From NCBI RefSeq assembly GCF_950023065.1, contig NC_088679.1, positions 46,996,001 through 47,060,000 on the forward strand: a DNA stretch of 64,000 nucleotides, written 5' to 3'. The position numbers and the translations under genes were made by a program. Positions within the stretch are counted from its first letter, which is position 1, and every line of letters begins with the position of its first letter. The stretch comes from Planococcus citri. Taxonomy: Eukaryota > Arthropoda > Insecta > Hemiptera > Pseudococcidae. The notes under the pieces are model-generated. The model searched no databases. It was not told the origin of the DNA and saw nothing but the letters and a program-made list of their open reading frames with translations. Below, piece after piece: positions 62,870 to 64,000 of the stretch.

Positions 62870-64000
62870 GTAAGAATCTTTTTGAAATTGCATTGGGTTT
62901 AGGTTTCAATATCAATATTAGTATTTTGGTATCGGTAGCGTTCAAATGAGTTACTCTTTATTGTATCACCCCTCCGGCATTTACAGAATTGAGGGTATTC
63001 TTCCGTTGATCAACTCAGAGTCAATTTGAAGCTAAATGCTTTTAGTTGTCACGTTGAAATTTTTCCATAAATAATAAGTATATTTTAAGAAAATTATAAG
63101 TAAACGACAGAAAGCGTTTAACTGCATGCAGTAGTCGACATTGAAGCATGTACGGCAGCTTACTCTCCAAATATCTTTCAAAAAATCAAGGGGTCAAGAG
63201 GAACTGTTTTCGAGATAAATACGAAAACAAACGACAATTTTTATGAAATTTCAAAATACTTTTTGAAAATGCATTTTCGAACCGATCTGGAACTTCCAGC
63301 ATAAGTCGACTTTTCTCCAACAATTTCAAGTTTCTCCATAAAGTTTAATTAACTTCGGCATGCTGAAAATTTAATTCTGATATAAGTTCAACATTCCAAA
63401 TCGATTTCGGTAGGTGAAAAAACATGAGAATTATTTTTATTAAAATACTGCCCCCAAACAACGGGGTTAAGGGTAGAGGCACCAAATATGGACCACTTTT
63501 TTGTAGGATTGTCACTTGAAAACTATAGGGGGTAAAAACCTCCACAAAGCTTAAAATGAAGTTCCATTCTTCCACTAACACTGTACAAAACTTCAGGGGT
63601 GAAGGTCAACTTTAAGTATGTTTTTTTTATTATTGAGTGACGAGTGTCAAAATGACAGTTCGAAGTTTTGGACGCCTAATATGGACCACTAATAAAATTT
63701 TAAAATGAACATACTTTCACATTTTTCAAAACCTCATATTCATTTGTAGAAATAAATCAAGAAGACGTATTCTAAGCAGTGCAGGTTGATTTTGTATATT
63801 TTTTTTAAATTGTTGAATGCCGAGTGCCGAAATGACAAGTTCTGCTGGAGGAGCCTCCAGATTGACTCGAAAATGTTGGCAATCGATTCGGGAGGTTGAT
63901 ATTTGAAGAGTGATATTCCAAAACTCGCTTTGTCCATTTTCATAACTTTTCAGGAGAGAGGAAAAACAGTTTCCCTTTAAACGGGTAAATTGGCTTTTTA
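62870..64000. other. Presumed UGT intron 1 (or first part of it)
   Basis: No second UGT exon is recognisable before the right edge. A GGAGGAGCCTCCAGATTGAC motif at about 63846 resembles the repeat family at 22845-23540 and 46263-46804. The phrase ATATGGACCACT occurs twice (63487 and 63679). Confidence 0.5.

Noticed and set aside
1..64000. CRISPR arrays, rRNA genes, bacterial operons or endogenous viral genes
   Set aside because: None seen. Repeats are transposon-like or simple, and the genes have spliceosomal introns.

Overview
The window is AT-rich nuclear DNA of an animal, almost certainly an insect. Coding exons are short, have GT..AG borders, and are separated by introns of 70 bp to 7 kb. 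Transposon relics and long inverted repeats are dense. Scattered GTAGGTAC/TACCTAC-type words and the retroelement type fit Hemiptera (an aphid or scale-insect relative), but the sequence alone does not exclude other insects.

Three protein-coding genes can be supported, all on the + strand. (1) 1-3328: the last five exons of a CD36 / class B scavenger receptor gene whose 5' part lies to the left of the window. (2) 28360-40072: a complete six-exon coding region for a 406-residue opsin. It carries the retinal-binding Lys, an ERY motif, NPxxY and a ciliary-type NHQFRKS sequence after helix 7, and so is best read as a c-opsin (pteropsin/encephalopsin-like). (3) From 62543, possibly with a leader exon far upstream near 50323: the first large coding exon of a UDP-glycosyltransferase that continues past the right edge. 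The three genes show no obvious functional link, although CD36-family proteins can carry carotenoids and opsins need retinal.

Layout. 1-3.5 kb, CD36 gene end. 4.7-5.5 kb, foldback repeat. 6.8-7.3 kb, a cluster of one 14-mer in both orientations. 9.7-11.5 kb, a decayed Tc1/mariner-like transposon next to a second terminal-inverted-repeat element. 11.5-18.3 kb, AT-rich with no gene seen. 18.3-27.1 kb, a dense transposon zone: a GCAAC hairpin, a LINE inverted by twin priming with a clear 12-bp target duplication, a tRNA-like SINE head, two diverged inverted-repeat blocks, an 871-bp near-perfect hairpin, a 659-bp MITE, and a 1.5-kb element rich in GTCGA words. 28.4-40.1 kb, the opsin, with another 1-kb TIR element in its 7-kb third intron. 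40-62 kb, mostly non-coding, holding four more long hairpins or foldbacks, short tandem repeats and, at 61.27 kb, a 211-bp MITE. 62.5 kb onward, the UGT gene.

The most distinctive feature is the number of long inverted repeats (about 0.5-1.1 kb each, in several unrelated families). If transcribed, each would form long double-stranded RNA. No operons, CRISPR arrays, rRNA genes or intact tRNA genes are seen.
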